A stretch of 7,694 bases of DNA from Bacteroidota bacterium (lineage in GTDB: Bacteria > Bacteroidota > Bacteroidia > Flavobacteriales_D > Crocinitomicaceae): contig SBGS01000117.1 of the NCBI GenBank assembly GCA_006226555.1, positions 1 through 7,694 on the forward strand, written 5' to 3'. Shown piece after piece: positions 1 to 6,947 of the stretch (within the stretch, counting starts at the first letter, position 1; each line of letters begins with the position of its first letter). The notes under the pieces are model-generated. The model was given only the letters and a program-made list of their open reading frames with translations. It was not told the origin of the DNA and did no database searches. Both the position numbers and the translations under genes were made by a program.

Positions 1-93
<93 letters not shown>

Positions 94-98
94 TTGAG

Positions 99-132
99 AA
101 ACCCCGTTCTAGAAATAGATCGGGGTTTTTTC
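99..132 (+). terminator. Intrinsic terminator of the rRNA operon
   Basis: A hairpin with outer arms ACCCCG (101-106) and CGGGGT (121-126), a T-T mismatch, inner arms TCTA (108-111) and TAGA (116-119) and a GAAA tetraloop (112-115). It is followed by a run of T up to base 131. It sits right after the 5S gene, where an rRNA operon terminator is expected. Confidence 0.92.
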
Positions 133-148
133 GTTTAAATGCACTCAA

Positions 149-182
149 AAGGACAGCACGCATCAGCGCGCGCTGTGTCCTT
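149..182. repeat. Imperfect inverted repeat with a GC-rich core
   Basis: AAGGACA (149-155) pairs with TGTCCTT (176-182). Inside lies the perfect 10-base palindrome AGCGCGCGCT (165-174). It stands at the head of the hairpin-rich stretch that follows and may belong to it, but it does not match the two-hairpin unit described next. Function unknown. Confidence 0.4.
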
Positions 183-191
183 CAAGCTTTT

Positions 192-241
192 GCCGAACAA
201 CCTTCGGCGGCTTTCAGTCTTCGCGAGCAATGCTCGCTCTG
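192..241 (+). repeat. Two-hairpin repeat, unit A
   Basis: Hairpin 1 is GCCGAA (192-197), a 5-base loop and TTCGGC (203-208). After an 8-base spacer comes GTCTTC (217-222), then hairpin 2, which is GCGAGC (223-228), AAT and GCTCGC (232-237), then TCTG (238-241). Both stems are perfect. Two more units with the same order and the same hairpin lengths (17 and 15 bases) follow at 268 and 328. I do not recognise the family. It could be a structured RNA, or a small mobile or palindromic DNA repeat. Confidence 0.55.
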
Positions 242-267
242 GTACTGCCTTTTATTCCTCTTACTTT

Positions 268-315
268 CGGATCTTCCTTATCCGGTACCGGTCTTCACGA
301 GCTAGGATCTTTCTG
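268..315 (+). repeat. Two-hairpin repeat, unit M (degenerate)
   Basis: Hairpin 1 is CGGAT (268-272), a 7-base loop and ATCCG (280-284), again 17 bases in total. After a 6-base spacer comes GTCTTC (291-296), then a 15-base segment starting ACGAGC (297-311), then TCTG (312-315). The linkers align exactly with units A and B, but the second hairpin is decayed: only four of six pairs form. An alternative stem, TAGGA (303-307) with TCCTA (316-320), is possible. GGATCTT occurs twice here (269 and 305). Confidence 0.45.
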
Positions 316-327
316 TCCTACGTATTT

Positions 328-375
328 TCGAACTTCTCGTTCGATATTCAGGCTTCACAAACTACGTTTGTTCTG
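328..375 (+). repeat. Two-hairpin repeat, unit B
   Basis: Hairpin 1 is TCGAAC (328-333), a 5-base loop and GTTCGA (339-344). After a 6-base spacer comes GGCTTC (351-356), then hairpin 2, which is ACAAAC (357-362), TAC and GTTTGT (366-371), then TCTG (372-375). Compared with unit A, hairpin 2 differs at stem positions 1, 3 and 5. In each case a G-C pair is replaced by A-T on both arms, so pairing is preserved while the sequence changes. Confidence 0.55.
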
Positions 376-603
376 GTAGTATTGCATTTGGATGCTAGTT
401 TTAAAGCGAACCACGTGTATAATGAACTTAAAGCATCTTCCTCATTAGTATGATCATTGTATTCGATAATGTAAGGTGTGGAGATCGTATAGGATCTTAA
501 ATTGATTCCAGACATCCAATTGAGTGCAATGCCTACGGATCATTTAATCTCAAATCTGTCCATCCTTAAAGAGATGATAAATAAAAGGATTGCTCTATTG
601 GGA
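376..603. other. Non-coding gap between the hairpin array and the kinase gene
   Basis: I see no convincing gene here. A small stem GCAT (384-387) / ATGC (392-395) and a loose pairing ATCCTT (562-567) / AAGGAT (585-590) with a 17-base loop are visible. Neither has the T-run of an intrinsic terminator for the kinase operon that ends at 604 on the opposite strand. How that operon terminates is therefore not evident. Confidence 0.5.
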
Positions 604-1650
604 TTACTTTTTGGCTTTGCCTTTATCAAGACTAAAAGTAAAGGTGGAGCCAACTCCCGGGGTGGAGCGAACATTGATGGTTTGACCATGCGCTTCGATG
701 ATCTTTTTGGCGATCGCTAATCCCAATCCGGAACCTCCCTCGTTACGATTACGACTCTTTTCTACTCTGTAGAAGCGTTCAAATAGTCTTGAAAGATGTT
801 GTTCCTCTATTCCTGGTCCGTTATCCGAAACTTCAATCGTGATGATATCATCCATCCGATAGATTCTAACAATTGTTTCTCCTTTATCGCTTCCATAAAA
901 AATTGAGTTACTTATCAAATTGTTGAGTACCTGACCTATTTTGGAGCGATCTGCATTAACTACGATTGAATCGTAGTCCTTCGCAAATTTTAATTTGATT
1001 GACTTCTTTTTTGCCTTTATTTCTAACTCTTCAAAAATATCTCGAACCAATTCAACAATATCGAAATTACTTATTTCGAGTTGAAGCTCTTTCACCTCCA
1101 TTTTAGATAATTGATCTAAATCTTCTAACATAGCAGTCATTCGTTCGGTTGCTTTTGATGCACGCTCTAAAAAAAGTCTGTTAACAGATTTGTCTTCTAG
1201 ACCACCTTCTAACAATGTTAGTATATAACCTTGTATCGAGAAAATAGGAGTTTTTAATTCATGAGCAAGATTACCAATAAACTCACGTCGAAATATCTCC
1301 TGTTCTTTTAATTTAGAAATTTCGTTTAATTGTTCATCGGCCCAATTTTTCGTCGCTATTTCAGCATTTTCTATTACGTCCTCGTTTAGATTTAAACGGA
1401 CATTAAGGTCTTTATTGAATTTACCTTTCCTAATGGACCGGTATAATATTTTAATACGTTCCGTTATAAACGTTTTGATTAACAAATAAAATATAATGTA
1501 TACTGAAAAGGCAGATAAAAGTCCTGCGATAATTAACTTATTTATCGTGATTTCCGCAAGTAAATAGAGTCCTACGTGAAGTAGCAGTATTATTAGTAAT
1601 ACTAATAAACTACCGAACAATACTATTTGAGAAGGTTTTAAGTTTTTCAA
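604..1650 (-). CDS. Sensor histidine kinase, PhoR-like, minimal two-TM type
   Basis: An inner-membrane sensor kinase that autophosphorylates on histidine and passes the phosphate to a response regulator, most likely the one encoded just upstream. Two hydrophobic segments at about residues 9-31 and 38-60 are joined by only a few residues, so there is no periplasmic sensor domain. A charged linker (about 61-120) leads to the dimerisation domain with the H-box FIGNLAHELKTP, H130 being the phosphoacceptor. The ATPase domain shows the N-box (NNLISNS, N248), the G1 box DNGPG (276-280), the F-box region FERFYRV and the G2 box GGSGLGLAI (305-313). The length of 348 residues is normal. The start is TTG: it overlaps the regulator's TGA (TTGA), and an in-frame TAA directly precedes it, so no upstream start is possible. 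With so short an external loop, the signal probably comes from the membrane or a partner protein. PhoR-like is a family-level judgement; the signal is unknown. Confidence 0.93.
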   Translation of the reverse strand: MKNLKPSQIVLFGSLLVLLIILLLHVGLYLLAEITINKLIIAGLLSAFSVYIIFYLLIKTFITERIKILYRSIRKGKFNKDLNVRLNLNEDVIENAEIATKNWADEQLNEISKLKEQEIFRREFIGNLAHELKTPIFSIQGYILTLLEGGLEDKSVNRLFLERASKATERMTAMLEDLDQLSKMEVKELQLEISNFDIVELVRDIFEELEIKAKKKSIKLKFAKDYDSIVVNADRSKIGQVLNNLISNSIFYGSDKGETIVRIYRMDDIITIEVSDNGPGIEEQHLSRLFERFYRVEKSRNRNEGGSGLGLAIAKKIIEAHGQTINVRSTPGVGSTFTFSLDKGKAKK

Positions 1651-2333
1651 TTAATATCAAATGTGTATCCAACTCCTTTTACGGTTCTAATATAGGTATT
1701 CCCAATTTTTTCTCTAAGCTTTCTTATATGAACATCTATGGTTCGTTCACCGACAATAGCATCATTTCCCCAGATCGTAGATAAAATTTGCTCTCGCTTA
1801 AAGACCTTCCCAGGTCGACTGGCTAATAATTCAAGCAATTCAAATTCTTTTTTGGGTAATGTTAATTTAGTGCCATCATTAAGCTTTACGATGAATCTTT
1901 CAGGATCAATATAAATTTTTCGATCAATCTTTTCAGTAATATCAGAGTTGTTAGTTCTTCTTAATAACGAATGAATTTTTGAAATAAGCAACCTAGGTCT
2001 TATGGGTTTAACCATATAGTCATCAGCTCCAACCTCTAGGCCGGCTATTTGAGTGTAGTCTTCTGATCTTGCAGTAAGAAAGGTAATTATGGTGTTTTTC
2101 AATCCGGTCTCACTTCTGAGAGTTTGGCATACTTCGATACCATCCATACCGGGCATCATAACATCAAGAATTATTATATCTGGTTTAATTTCCTTGGCTA
2201 CTCGTACCCCCTCAATTCCATTGTTTGCAGTAAACACAAGGTAATGCTCCTTTCTAAGATTATAAGAGAGAAAGTCTAAAATATCCTCCTCATCATCAAT
2301 AATTAAAATCGACTGCTTTGAACCTTTTATCAT
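1647..2333 (-). CDS. OmpR/PhoB-family response regulator (kinase partner)
   Basis: A cytoplasmic DNA-binding regulator of 228 residues, the usual length. The receiver domain (about 8-125) has acidic residues D13 and D14, phosphoacceptor D57 in LDVMMPGMDG, T87 and K109 followed by proline, all intact. The C-terminal winged-helix domain (about 135-226) contains PKKEFELLELL (160-170) and the recognition-helix region RTIDVHIRKLREKIG (197-211), ending with the wing KGVGYTF. The kinase gene overlaps its stop by four bases, the normal arrangement of a translationally coupled pair. The ATG at 2333 gives the standard N-terminus just ahead of the first beta strand. A perfect TAnnTTTG element lies 16 bases upstream. 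It is divergent from the lipoprotein/receptor genes, so regulation of those genes is plausible but inferred. The second regulator at 6978-7670 is a close paralogue. Confidence 0.95.
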   Translation of the reverse strand: MIKGSKQSILIIDDEEDILDFLSYNLRKEHYLVFTANNGIEGVRVAKEIKPDIIILDVMMPGMDGIEVCQTLRSETGLKNTIITFLTARSEDYTQIAGLEVGADDYMVKPIRPRLLISKIHSLLRRTNNSDITEKIDRKIYIDPERFIVKLNDGTKLTLPKKEFELLELLASRPGKVFKREQILSTIWGNDAIVGERTIDVHIRKLREKIGNTYIRTVKGVGYTFDIN

Positions 2334-2349
2334 GATAGATTACTTTGAA

Positions 2350-2357
2350 CAAAGCTA
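2350..2357 (-). promoter_or_regulatory. Candidate -7 promoter element for the regulator/kinase operon
   Basis: The minus strand reads TAGCTTTG, a perfect match to the Bacteroidota -7 consensus TAnnTTTG, 16 bases before the regulator's ATG. This predicts a leader of about 10 bases. No good TTG-type -33 element is seen at the expected distance. Confidence 0.4.
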
Positions 2358-2421
2358 GAATCAGGATTTTAGTATTCGATTAATTGAAAATTACAAGTTT
2401 GTTAAATCATAGGAACAAGTA

Positions 2422-2443
2422 TTAAATAAAGGTTACTAAAAGT
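2422..2443 (+). promoter_or_regulatory. Candidate 11-base direct repeat (possible regulator site)
   Basis: TTAAATAAAGG (2422-2432) is followed directly by TTACTAAAAGT (2433-2443), with seven of eleven positions the same. OmpR/PhoB-type regulators usually bind direct repeats with about 11-base spacing, which is why this is listed. In AT-rich DNA such a match can arise by chance. Confidence 0.18.
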
Positions 2444-2461
2444 ACTATAGTTCTTCCTCCC

Positions 2462-2490
2462 TATTAACAATTCGGTAAAACAAGTTAATA
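2462..2490. promoter_or_regulatory. Inverted repeat in the divergent control region, candidate operator
   Basis: TATTAAC (2462-2468) and GTTAATA (2484-2490) form a perfect 7-base inverted repeat with a 15-base spacer. It lies roughly midway between the divergent genes. No T-run follows, so it is not an intrinsic terminator. A protein-binding site is possible. Confidence 0.3.
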
Positions 2491-2554
2491 TCACTTTAAT
2501 GGTTATTTGATGGAATGATAAGTCTATGAAAACTTCTGAAAAAAGTAAAGAAAC

Positions 2555-2562
2555 AATCTTTG
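2555..2562 (+). promoter_or_regulatory. Candidate -7 promoter element for the lipoprotein gene
   Basis: AATCTTTG matches TAnnTTTG at five of the six fixed positions and lies 27 bases before the ATG. The sequence about 17 bases upstream (TTCTG) is only a weak -33 match. Confidence 0.28.
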
Positions 2563-2589
2563 CACTGTCGAAAATGAAAATTATACAAA

Positions 2590-3891
2590 ATGAAAGTAAA
2601 CAGTGTAAAATTAGGTGTATTGATCTTAGCATCAAGCCTATCATTAGGAACGGGTTCATGTTCCAAAAAAGGTTGTACTGATCCAACAGCAGCGAACTAC
2701 AGTGATTCAGCTAAAAAAGATGATGGTTCATGTGAGTATGATGACGCGCCAGTAACGCCAGGAGTTCAGACAGTAACTAAAGCCGGTGCAATCACTTCTA
2801 ACGAAACTTGGACAGCAAACAACATTTACAAATTAGTTGGTAAGGTTGTAGTTGAGGACGGTGTCACTTTGACAATTGAGGCAGGGACTATTATTAAAGG
2901 ATCACAAGGAACAGGAACATTGGCTTCGGCTTTGATTATTGCTCAAGGTGGTAAAATAAATGCGCAAGGTACAGCTGCACTTCCAATCATCTTTACTTCT
3001 GAATTGGATAATATTCAACCGGGTCAACTTACAGGTACGAACCTAGATGAAACTGACCAGGGTCTTTGGGGTGGACTGATCGTTCTTGGGCGTGCGCCTA
3101 TCTCTGCTGCAGATGGAGACGTGCTTTCTCAAATCGAAGGTATTCCTGTAGAAGATGCGTTCGGAGCATTTGGTGGTTCAGATGCTACTGACAATTCAGG
3201 TGTTATGTCATACATTTCTATCCGTCACGGTGGAGCACTTATTGGTGCAGGAAATGAGATCAACGGTTTAACACTTGGAGGTGTTGGATCAGGAACCAGT
3301 ATTTCTAACATTGAGATCGTTTCTAACTTGGATGATGGAATCGAGTTCTTTGGTGGAACAGTTAACGTATCGAACATCATCGTTGGTTTCCAAGGAGATG
3401 ACGGAATTGATATCGATATGAACTACGCTGGTACAGTATCGAACTTCCTTGTGATCAACGGAACAAACTCAGATGAGTCTATAGAGATCGATGGTCCGGA
3501 AGGAACAACATACACAAATGGTCTATACACCTTAATGAATGGTACCGTATCAGGAAATGGAGATTTTAAATCTAAAGCACAAGGAACTCAGAATAACGTG
3601 AAATTGGCTACAGCTAAGATCCGTGCTTCTTACCAGAATAATTGTGCTGATCCAAAGTCAGATGCTTTTACATACTTGACAGACGTAGCTCCGAAGTTGG
3701 TATTTGCAGGGTCTGAATTTACTGGAGTTTCGGTTTATACTGCTTCAACAGACGATGCTGGTGTTAATGCATGTACAGTTCCTGCTGCTGATCAAACAGC
3801 TGCACAGGCTGCAATGACTTCAACAACGGCTACAGGTGGATCTACTACAGGTTGGTCTTGGACTTGGATGTCAGTAAACGGTCACCTATAA
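2590..3891 (+). CDS. Secreted lipoprotein with beta-helix-like repeats
   Basis: Residues 1-23 form a type II signal peptide, with a hydrophobic stretch from about 6 to 20 and a relaxed lipobox TGSC; C24 would be lipidated. The mature N-terminus carries C29-TDPTAANY ... DDGSCEY-50, a cysteine-paired motif frequent in Bacteroidota surface proteins. A Gly/Asn/Ile-rich body (about 60-340) follows, with repeated patterns such as VEDGVTLTIEAGTIIKG, WGGLIVLGRAPI, SNIEIVSNLDDGIEFFGG and SNIIVGFQGDDGIDID, suggesting a right-handed parallel beta-helix. The end is Trp-rich (WSWTWMS). I see no type IX secretion sorting domain. The residues after the lipid cysteine (SKKG) lack the acidic surface-export signal known in some flavobacteria, so surface exposure is uncertain. 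The gene is followed by a terminator and then the TonB receptor, pointing to a joint role in uptake, perhaps substrate capture. Related proteins are often annotated only as hypothetical. The biochemical function is unknown. Confidence 0.88.
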   Translation: MKVNSVKLGVLILASSLSLGTGSCSKKGCTDPTAANYSDSAKKDDGSCEYDDAPVTPGVQTVTKAGAITSNETWTANNIYKLVGKVVVEDGVTLTIEAGTIIKGSQGTGTLASALIIAQGGKINAQGTAALPIIFTSELDNIQPGQLTGTNLDETDQGLWGGLIVLGRAPISAADGDVLSQIEGIPVEDAFGAFGGSDATDNSGVMSYISIRHGGALIGAGNEINGLTLGGVGSGTSISNIEIVSNLDDGIEFFGGTVNVSNIIVGFQGDDGIDIDMNYAGTVSNFLVINGTNSDESIEIDGPEGTTYTNGLYTLMNGTVSGNGDFKSKAQGTQNNVKLATAKIRASYQNNCADPKSDAFTYLTDVAPKLVFAGSEFTGVSVYTASTDDAGVNACTVPAADQTAAQAAMTSTTATGGSTTGWSWTWMSVNGHL

Positions 3892-3921
3892 AATTAGATA
3901 TAACTAATTGATAATGAATGT

Positions 3922-3953
3922 GTCTGCCGGGTACCGCCCGGCGGACCTTTTTC
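3922..3953 (+). terminator. Intrinsic terminator/attenuator between lipoprotein and receptor genes
   Basis: Arms GTCTGCCGGG (3922-3931) and CCCGGCGGAC (3937-3946) form ten pairs including one T-G wobble, with loop TACCG, followed by CCTTTTTC. The T-run ends 16 bases before the receptor's ATG, so transcripts starting upstream must read through it to reach the receptor. Confidence 0.88.
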
Positions 3954-3967
3954 GTAAATAAACACAT

Positions 3968-6928
3968 ATGAATTTCAAAAGCCTCTTTGTTTCGACACTG
4001 TTTACAATAATCTCTCTTATTTCATTTGGACAAGAAGTTGTCCGTGGAGAGGTAAAGGACAATAAAAGTGGTGAACCTGTTTATAATGCGGTTGTAAAAG
4101 TTGATGGGGTAGGAAAAGCCCGAACTGATTTTGAGGGAACTTTTACGCTAAAGCTTGCTCCAGGAAAATATACGATCACAGTTTCAAATCCTACGGAAGG
4201 ATACATTGATGTAGATCAGGAAATTGAGGTTGTTGCCGGAAATGTAACGAATGTTTCTATTGCTATAGGTAAGAGTAAGGATGTTCAAAATTTGGAGTCT
4301 GTTAAGGTGGTGGGTCAAAAAACTTCCGGTTCTCCTACTACTTTAGAGGGTTCGGATAAAAGAAGAATGGAAGAAAGCGCTGCTTCTGATGAGCTGCCAA
4401 AGGAAACCATCAAGAATTCAGGTGTAACGAATGCTGCGGATGCGGTTCAAATGGTACCTGCTGCGTCTGTTGAGGAAGGTAAGAATGTATATATCCGTGG
4501 ATTAGGAGATCGCTATACAAAAACGATCTTGAACGGAATGGATATCCCTGGCCTTGATCCGGATAGAAACTCAGTTCAAATGGACATCTTCCCTGCTGTC
4601 ATGATCGATAACATTACAGTCTATAAAACTTTTACACCGGATCTTTCAGGTGATTTCACAGGAGGTTTGGTAGATATTCAGACGAAGGACTTCCCGGGAA
4701 GACAAACGATCTATTTAAGAGGTGGATTAGGATACAATAACAATGCATCTTTCAATAGTAACTTCTTAACGTATCAAGGAGGTGGCTTGGATTTTCTGGG
4801 CTTTGACGATGGAACACGCGCTCTTCCTATTAGTCCTACTGCAACGATACCTCACCCGGCAGAGGGCGATGTTTATACAGAAAGATTTACAAAAGCATTT
4901 TCTAATATCATGTCTACGGAAAGAGCTTCTGCTTTCATGAATCAAACCTATGCATTTGCAATCGGTAATCAGATCAACATGCCTCGTAAGAAGGACAGCA
5001 CCCAAAATATCACCTATGGTTACAATGCTGTTTTGAATTACAGAACAAACAATACATATTATGCAGATGTTGAATACAACGAGTTCCTTCGTGATGTAGA
5101 TTCATCAGAAACACGTTTGTTCCGTGATAGAACTTCACGCGGAGAAATGGCGGTACAGGATGTAATGTGGACAGCCTTACTCGGTCAATCGATCAAGTTT
5201 GACCGTAACAAGATCTCATTGGTAGGATTCCACACGCAGAATGGAACTGCAACTGCTGCTGTATTGGAAGAAAGAAACTTTGATAGTAATCAAGCGACAT
5301 TGATCAAGCATGGTTTGCAGTATACGCAGCGTTCAGTTACGAATGTGAACTTATCAGGTATTCACTTTCTTGATGAAAAAAATAAGTGGAAATTGAATTG
5401 GGCATTGTCTCCGACACTATCCAAAATTTCTGACCCGGATATTAGATCAACCGCACTCGAGTTGGCTGATTATAAAGATCCAAATGGAGATGACATCTAT
5501 TTATGGGAAGAATCTGTTGGAGCTGAAGTACGTAGAATTTTCCGTACGTTAAATGAACACAACGCCAGCGGTAAATTCGATTTCAATTACAAATTCACGC
5601 AATGGGATTCCTTGGAAACCAATATTGCATTTGGAGGTAAATTCACATACAAGAACAGATCTTTCGATGTAAACGAATATGTATTCCGTTTAGATAATAT
5701 GTCTAACGTGGTTCCAAATGATCCAAACTGGTTCTTCCAGGATGAAAATTTGTGGACTTTAGATAAAGATTCAGGAGTTTACGCAGTAGGACAATTAGAG
5801 AAAGCGAATATTTATGATGCCAATCAAATGACATCTGCATTCTATGTGATGAATGAGCTTCCTCTGAGCAAAAGTCTTGTTGTGACCTATGGTGCTCGAG
5901 CAGAACATAACGTGAACAGATATACGGGTCAATCCAATAACGCGGATACTGATCCAACTGCCCCTCGTTATGAGAATGAAGTAGTATTGGATAAGCTAAA
6001 TATTCTTCCTTCTGCCAACTTCATCTACAAGATTCGTAAAGAAGCGGATTCTTTGCATGCAGAAAGAAGTACGAACATCAGATGGGCTTATACCCAAACA
6101 TTGGCTAGACCATCTTTCCGCGAGATTTCCATTTCACAGATCTATGATCCGATCCAGGGTCGCCGTTATTTGGGTAATATTAACTTGAAACAAACGTTGA
6201 TTCACAATGCTGATCTAAGGTGGGAGCATTTCTTTGGAAGAACTGAGATCATCTCTGCTAGTGCATTCTATAAGCAATTCATTAACCCGATCGAGATCGT
6301 TGCAAACGTTGCGGCACCGAATGAATTTAAACCTGTGAATGCAGGTAAGGCGGATGTGTACGGAGCAGAGTTCGAGATTCGTAAGGCAATTGGGTTTAAG
6401 GAGAAGTCTCATATTAGCTTATTGGCAGGATCTAACTTTGCCTACATCGTCTCATTAATCGACATGCGTGAAGTAAAAACGGAAGTAGGTGGTGTTACGT
6501 ATACAGAAAAAGAGGTTCGCGAAGCAAACGCCAGAGCAGGCGAAGTGATTGGAAATTTCAGACCAATGTATGGACAAGCGCCATGGATCATTAATGCCTT
6601 CGTTACCTATAGAAACGATTCCCTTGGATTGATGTTTAACATGACATATAACGTACAAGGTAAGAAGCTTGCTGTTATTGGAGTAGGAAACCTGCCGGAT
6701 GTTTACGAGCAGCCATTCCACAGCTTGAATTTTAAAGTATCTAAGGCATTTGGTAAAGTTTATCCTGGAGAAAGTGGCCCAAGATGGGAAGCCAGCTTAC
6801 GAGGACAAAACCTATTGAACTTTGCGAGACGTAAATTCTACGAAGCTTACAATGCAGAAGTACAGATCTTCGAATATTTGAATCCTGGAATTACATTCTC
6901 CGGATCAATAACATATACCATTAGGTAA
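3968..6928 (+). CDS. TonB-dependent outer-membrane receptor with carboxypeptidase-regulatory-like N-domain
   Basis: An outer-membrane active transporter powered by TonB-ExbBD. The signal peptide covers residues 1-21, with cleavage probably before QE. A carboxypeptidase-regulatory-like beta-sandwich follows (about 23-103: GEVKDNKSGEPVYNAVVKV, APGKYTITV). Next comes a linker with a TonB-box-like NLESVKVVGQ (about 108-117), then the plug (about 140-240) with YIRGLGDRYTKTILNG and FTGGLVDIQTKDFPG, then a long beta-barrel to the end. The length of 986 residues fits the family. It is not a SusC, because the SusC plug signature and a SusD neighbour are absent. The final strand ends FSGSITYTIR, with Arg in place of the usual terminal aromatic residue. 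The ATG is preceded by an A-rich leader without a clear Shine-Dalgarno site. It lies 76 bases after the lipoprotein gene, beyond a terminator. The cargo cannot be read from the sequence; phosphate-type nutrients are a guess from the flanking PhoB-like regulators. Confidence 0.94.
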   Translation: MNFKSLFVSTLFTIISLISFGQEVVRGEVKDNKSGEPVYNAVVKVDGVGKARTDFEGTFTLKLAPGKYTITVSNPTEGYIDVDQEIEVVAGNVTNVSIAIGKSKDVQNLESVKVVGQKTSGSPTTLEGSDKRRMEESAASDELPKETIKNSGVTNAADAVQMVPAASVEEGKNVYIRGLGDRYTKTILNGMDIPGLDPDRNSVQMDIFPAVMIDNITVYKTFTPDLSGDFTGGLVDIQTKDFPGRQTIYLRGGLGYNNNASFNSNFLTYQGGGLDFLGFDDGTRALPISPTATIPHPAEGDVYTERFTKAFSNIMSTERASAFMNQTYAFAIGNQINMPRKKDSTQNITYGYNAVLNYRTNNTYYADVEYNEFLRDVDSSETRLFRDRTSRGEMAVQDVMWTALLGQSIKFDRNKISLVGFHTQNGTATAAVLEERNFDSNQATLIKHGLQYTQRSVTNVNLSGIHFLDEKNKWKLNWALSPTLSKISDPDIRSTALELADYKDPNGDDIYLWEESVGAEVRRIFRTLNEHNASGKFDFNYKFTQWDSLETNIAFGGKFTYKNRSFDVNEYVFRLDNMSNVVPNDPNWFFQDENLWTLDKDSGVYAVGQLEKANIYDANQMTSAFYVMNELPLSKSLVVTYGARAEHNVNRYTGQSNNADTDPTAPRYENEVVLDKLNILPSANFIYKIRKEADSLHAERSTNIRWAYTQTLARPSFREISISQIYDPIQGRRYLGNINLKQTLIHNADLRWEHFFGRTEIISASAFYKQFINPIEIVANVAAPNEFKPVNAGKADVYGAEFEIRKAIGFKEKSHISLLAGSNFAYIVSLIDMREVKTEVGGVTYTEKEVREANARAGEVIGNFRPMYGQAPWIINAFVTYRNDSLGLMFNMTYNVQGKKLAVIGVGNLPDVYEQPFHSLNFKVSKAFGKVYPGESGPRWEASLRGQNLLNFARRKFYEAYNAEVQIFEYLNPGITFSGSITYTIR

Positions 6929-6947
6929 TCACAGACTGAAAAAGACG

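Noticed and set aside
192..375. CRISPR array
   Set aside because: The units are only three, spaced unevenly (74 and 60 bases), conserved mainly in structure rather than sequence, and no cas genes are present.
139..453. 104-residue open reading frame after the rRNA terminator
   Set aside because: Its sequence is low in recognisable domain character, it runs across the hairpin repeats, and the repeat units fall in different frames. The open frame is better explained as a by-product of the structured non-coding region.
134..600. tRNA gene after the rRNA operon
   Set aside because: No cloverleaf with the T-loop GTTCRA context and a matching acceptor stem was found. The GTTCGA at 339-344 is part of a simple hairpin.
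502..720. 72-residue plus-strand reading frame
   Set aside because: It overlaps the end of the kinase gene on the opposite strand, whose C-terminus is well supported.
2565..2570. Proteobacterial-type Pho box (CTGTC)
   Set aside because: Only one half-site is present, it lies downstream of the candidate -7 element, and the E. coli consensus need not apply in Bacteroidota.
2402..2686. 94-residue minus-strand reading frame covering the divergent region
   Set aside because: It overlaps the lipoprotein's signal peptide and the promoter region and shows no recognisable domain; its hydrophobic look comes from AT-rich DNA.
4766..6721. Several minus-strand reading frames inside the receptor gene
   Set aside because: They are antisense shadows of a continuous, clearly recognisable TonB-dependent receptor and have no domain features of their own.
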